From contig NZ_JABVBB010000037.1 in NCBI RefSeq assembly GCF_013346665.1, forward strand, positions 89,374 through 153,373: a stretch of 64,000 bases of DNA, given 5' to 3'. Positions within the stretch are counted from its first letter, which is position 1; each line of letters starts with the position of its first letter. A model generated the notes under the pieces. That model made no database searches. It was given only the letters and a program-made list of their open reading frames with translations, and was not told where the DNA came from. Of the stretch, positions 62,037 through 64,000 are shown one piece after another. This DNA is from Sulfitobacter maritimus. GTDB lineage: Bacteria; Pseudomonadota; Alphaproteobacteria; Rhodobacterales; Rhodobacteraceae. The translations under genes and the position numbers were made by a program.

Positions 62037-63442
62037 AAGTGACGAAAATTGCAGACCTGCCGCGGAATGAAGCTGGCATCTTGGCGGCTTTAGACGCGTT
62101 GGCAGAGACCTTTGGCGATCGGTTGTTGACCGGGCAGGCCATCCGCGAACAGCACGGCCATACGACCACATGGATTGATACCCAAGCACCCGATGGGGTG
62201 GTCATGGTGGAATCGACCGAGGAAGTGGCGCAGGTGGTGCGTATCTGTGCCGCGCAGCGTGTGCCGATCATCGCCTTCGGCACGGGCACGTCGCTTGAGG
62301 GCCACGTAAACGCACCGGCGGGGGGGATTTGCATCGATATGATGCAGATGAACCGCGTGCTGGAGGTCAACGCAGGTGATCTGGATTGCCGGGTGCAGCC
62401 GGGCGTGACCCGCGAGGCGCTCAACACCCATCTGCGCGATCAGGGGCTATTTTTCCCGATCGACCCCGGTGCCAATGCTTCGCTCGGTGGGATGACAGCC
62501 ACGCGGGCCAGCGGCACCAATGCGGTGCGCTATGGCACGATGAAAGACAATGTGCTGAGCCTTGAGGTGGTGATGGCCGATGGCCGGGTCATCCGCACCG
62601 GGGGACGGGCGCGGAAGTCGTCGGCGGGCTATGATCTGACGCGGTTGATGGTGGGCTCGGAAGGCACGCTGGGGATCATCACCGAGATTACCTTGCGCTT
62701 GCAGGGGATTCCTGAGGCGATCTCTTCCGCACGCTGTTCTTTCCCGACGGTGCAGGCGGCCTGTGAGACCGTCATGGCCGTGATCCAATATGGGCTGCCT
62801 GTGGCACGGATTGAGCTTTTGGACGCCGATGTGGTCAAGGCGGTAAACGCCTATTCCAAACTGACCTTGCCTGAGACACCGCTGTTGCTGCTGGAGTTCC
62901 ACGGCTCAGAGGCCGGGGTGGTCGAACAGGCCGAGACCTTTGGCATGTTGGCCGAAGAATATGGCGGCAACGGCTATGCGGCAACCACCACGCCCGAAGA
63001 ACGTAGCAAGCTATGGCAGGCGCGACATGATGGCTATTGGGCCGTGCTGGCGTTGCGCCCGGGATGCAAGGCTGTGGCAACGGATGTCTGCGTGCCGATC
63101 TCGCGACTCGCCGATGCCGTGGTCGCGGCACAGGCGCGGGCGGCGGAGTTGCAGTTGGTTGCCCCTATCGTGGGTCATGCGGGGGACGGGAACTTCCACG
63201 CCTCGCTGCTAATCGACATGGCGAACGCCGACGAGGTCGCGCGGGGCGAGGAATTTGTGAGTTGGCTGGCGGAACTGGCGATCTCCATGGATGGGACCTG
63301 CACGGGAGAACACGGGATCGGACAGGGCAAGCGGCCTTATCTGCGCAAGGAATTGGGCGCGGCGGTGGATGTGATGACCACGGTGAAGGCGGCATTGGAC
63401 CCAGACAATATCCTGAACCCGGGCAAGATTTTTCCGGAATGA
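62033..63442 (+). CDS. FAD-linked oxidase, D-lactate dehydrogenase / glycolate oxidase (GlcD) type
   Basis: 469 residues from a TTG at 62033 overlapping the ggt stop (a GTG at 62039 is an alternative). PCMH FAD-binding domain: VPIIAFGTGTSLEGHVNAPAGGICIDM, FPIDPGANASLGGMTATRASGTNAVRYG and GSEGTLGIITEITLRLQG; C-terminal oxidase domain with PIVGHAGDGNFHASLLID and GTCTGEHGIGQGKRPYL. Oxidises a D-2-hydroxyacid such as D-lactate or glycolate. Close to the NAD-linked hydroxyacid dehydrogenase upstream, so both may serve the same metabolite pool. Confidence 0.92.
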   Translation: MKVTKIADLPRNEAGILAALDALAETFGDRLLTGQAIREQHGHTTTWIDTQAPDGVVMVESTEEVAQVVRICAAQRVPIIAFGTGTSLEGHVNAPAGGICIDMMQMNRVLEVNAGDLDCRVQPGVTREALNTHLRDQGLFFPIDPGANASLGGMTATRASGTNAVRYGTMKDNVLSLEVVMADGRVIRTGGRARKSSAGYDLTRLMVGSEGTLGIITEITLRLQGIPEAISSARCSFPTVQAACETVMAVIQYGLPVARIELLDADVVKAVNAYSKLTLPETPLLLLEFHGSEAGVVEQAETFGMLAEEYGGNGYAATTTPEERSKLWQARHDGYWAVLALRPGCKAVATDVCVPISRLADAVVAAQARAAELQLVAPIVGHAGDGNFHASLLIDMANADEVARGEEFVSWLAELAISMDGTCTGEHGIGQGKRPYLRKELGAAVDVMTTVKAALDPDNILNPGKIFPE

Positions 63443-63645
63443 GGGGCGGGGCTCTGCCCTGATGCTGCGTGTGTGGAAATGTGGTGCTCGGTATTTAAGA
63501 AAGGATGAAGTTAAAGGGAGGCGGTCTGAACCGGGGCTGGTGAAGGGCTGAGGTCGGTTTCTGGCGATGTTAAGTCGGCTGTTGCCTGCGCGGCGCGGCG
63601 CTGCTGCGTAAAACGGGAATGGGCCTAGCGCAGAGGGATTGGCAG

Positions 63646-64000
63646 ATGAAAACGCAAGTCAAAGCATTGGTTGTCGGGGGCGGCGCGGTTGGCACGTCGA
63701 TTGCCTATCATCTGGCGAAGGCCGGCTGGGACGATGTGATGCTGCTGGAGCGGGACGAGTTGACGAGCGGCTCGACCTGGCATGCGGCGGGGCTTTTGCC
63801 GCTGTTTAACATGTCCTTTGCCACGACGCATATTCATCAGTATTCCGTTGAGTTTTATAAAACGCTTGAAGCAGAGACCGGGTTGAACGCAGGCTTTGCC
63901 GTGGTGGGCAATCTGCGCATGGCGCAGACGGACGAGCGTATGGATGAGTATATGCTCTATGCCTCGACCGCCGAGACTTGCGGTGTGCCTTATGAGTTTC
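63646..64000 (+). CDS. FAD-dependent oxidoreductase, dimethylglycine/sarcosine dehydrogenase-like (partial)
   Basis: First 118 residues only; the gene runs past the window end. The N-terminal dinucleotide fold is ALVVGGGAVGTSIAYHLAKAGW, then LERDELTSGSTWHAAGLLPLFNMSF, where STWHAAG carries the His used for covalent FAD in the dimethylglycine dehydrogenase group, and VGNLRMAQTDERMDEY. Full-length members (about 800 residues) add a GcvT-like folate domain. Demethylation of a glycine-betaine derivative is the family expectation. Confidence 0.85.
   Translation, partial: MKTQVKALVVGGGAVGTSIAYHLAKAGWDDVMLLERDELTSGSTWHAAGLLPLFNMSFATTHIHQYSVEFYKTLEAETGLNAGFAVVGNLRMAQTDERMDEYMLYASTAETCGVPYEF

Overview
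The window is a GC-rich chromosomal segment that reads as an alphaproteobacterium of the Rhodobacterales (roseobacter group). The grounds are the murA / DUF2948 / hisD / UPF0262 / low-molecular-weight phosphatase neighbourhood, two tripartite TRAP transporters, and a two-gene spike cassette of the kind carried by Rhodobacter-type gene transfer agents (GTAs). The genus cannot be fixed from sequence reading alone.

Layout. 1-8.5 kb is a housekeeping block: tRNA-Thr(GGT), a small basic protein, murA, hisD, UPF0262, a phosphatase and lepA. A 31-nt copy of the tRNA-Thr 3' end lies 115 bp from the gene. 8.6-9.4 kb holds one visibly AT-richer gene with a HEPN (AbiU2-like) motif, closed by a hairpin. 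9.6-12.5 kb has unlinked metabolic genes (PhnA domain, BKACE enzyme, Tat-exported MBL protein, 5-formyl-THF cyclo-ligase). 12.7-24.8 kb is one long catabolic operon: TRAP transporter, IclR regulator, trifunctional-type beta-oxidation protein, thiolase, two acyl-CoA dehydrogenases, thioesterase, crotonase and acyl-CoA ligase. Its gene set is that of the pim (dicarboxylate / pimelate) operon, and a perfect inverted repeat in front of it is a good candidate IclR operator. 24.9-28.7 kb holds rpe and a catabolic reductive-dehalogenase-like fusion gene that is frameshifted and appears to lack part of its N-terminal module. 28.8-32.9 kb is an SsuABC/NMT1-type ABC importer interrupted by a CPA1 antiporter. 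33.0-33.9 kb holds a PCuAC copper chaperone and a small exported Cys-containing protein.

34.0-42.2 kb is a complete L-threonate / D-erythronate operon: GntR regulator, DenD, TRAP transporter, LtnD, OtnK, OtnC and OtnI. Most junctions overlap, and the expected product is DHAP plus CO2.

42.35-57.17 kb is bounded by an 18-nt copy of the tRNA-Gln(TTG) 3' end on the left and the intact tRNA on the right, the geometry of a tRNA-integrated island. Inside are a GTA head-spike base and fibre pair, a five-gene translationally coupled polysaccharide operon (sulfotransferase, Wzy-like, acyltransferase, Wzx-like, GumK-like glycosyltransferase), a VapBC pair, two GT4 glycosyltransferases, a metallophosphatase, a broken yjbH remnant and a Wzc-type tyrosine kinase. 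No integrase is visible. In R. capsulatus GTA spikes bind capsular polysaccharide, so finding spike genes next to glycan genes in one putative island is the most interesting observation here.

57.4-64 kb returns to ordinary metabolism: quinone oxidoreductase, SH3 protein, D-2-hydroxyacid dehydrogenase, gamma-glutamyltransferase, FAD-linked oxidase and the start of a dimethylglycine-dehydrogenase-like oxidoreductase that runs off the end.
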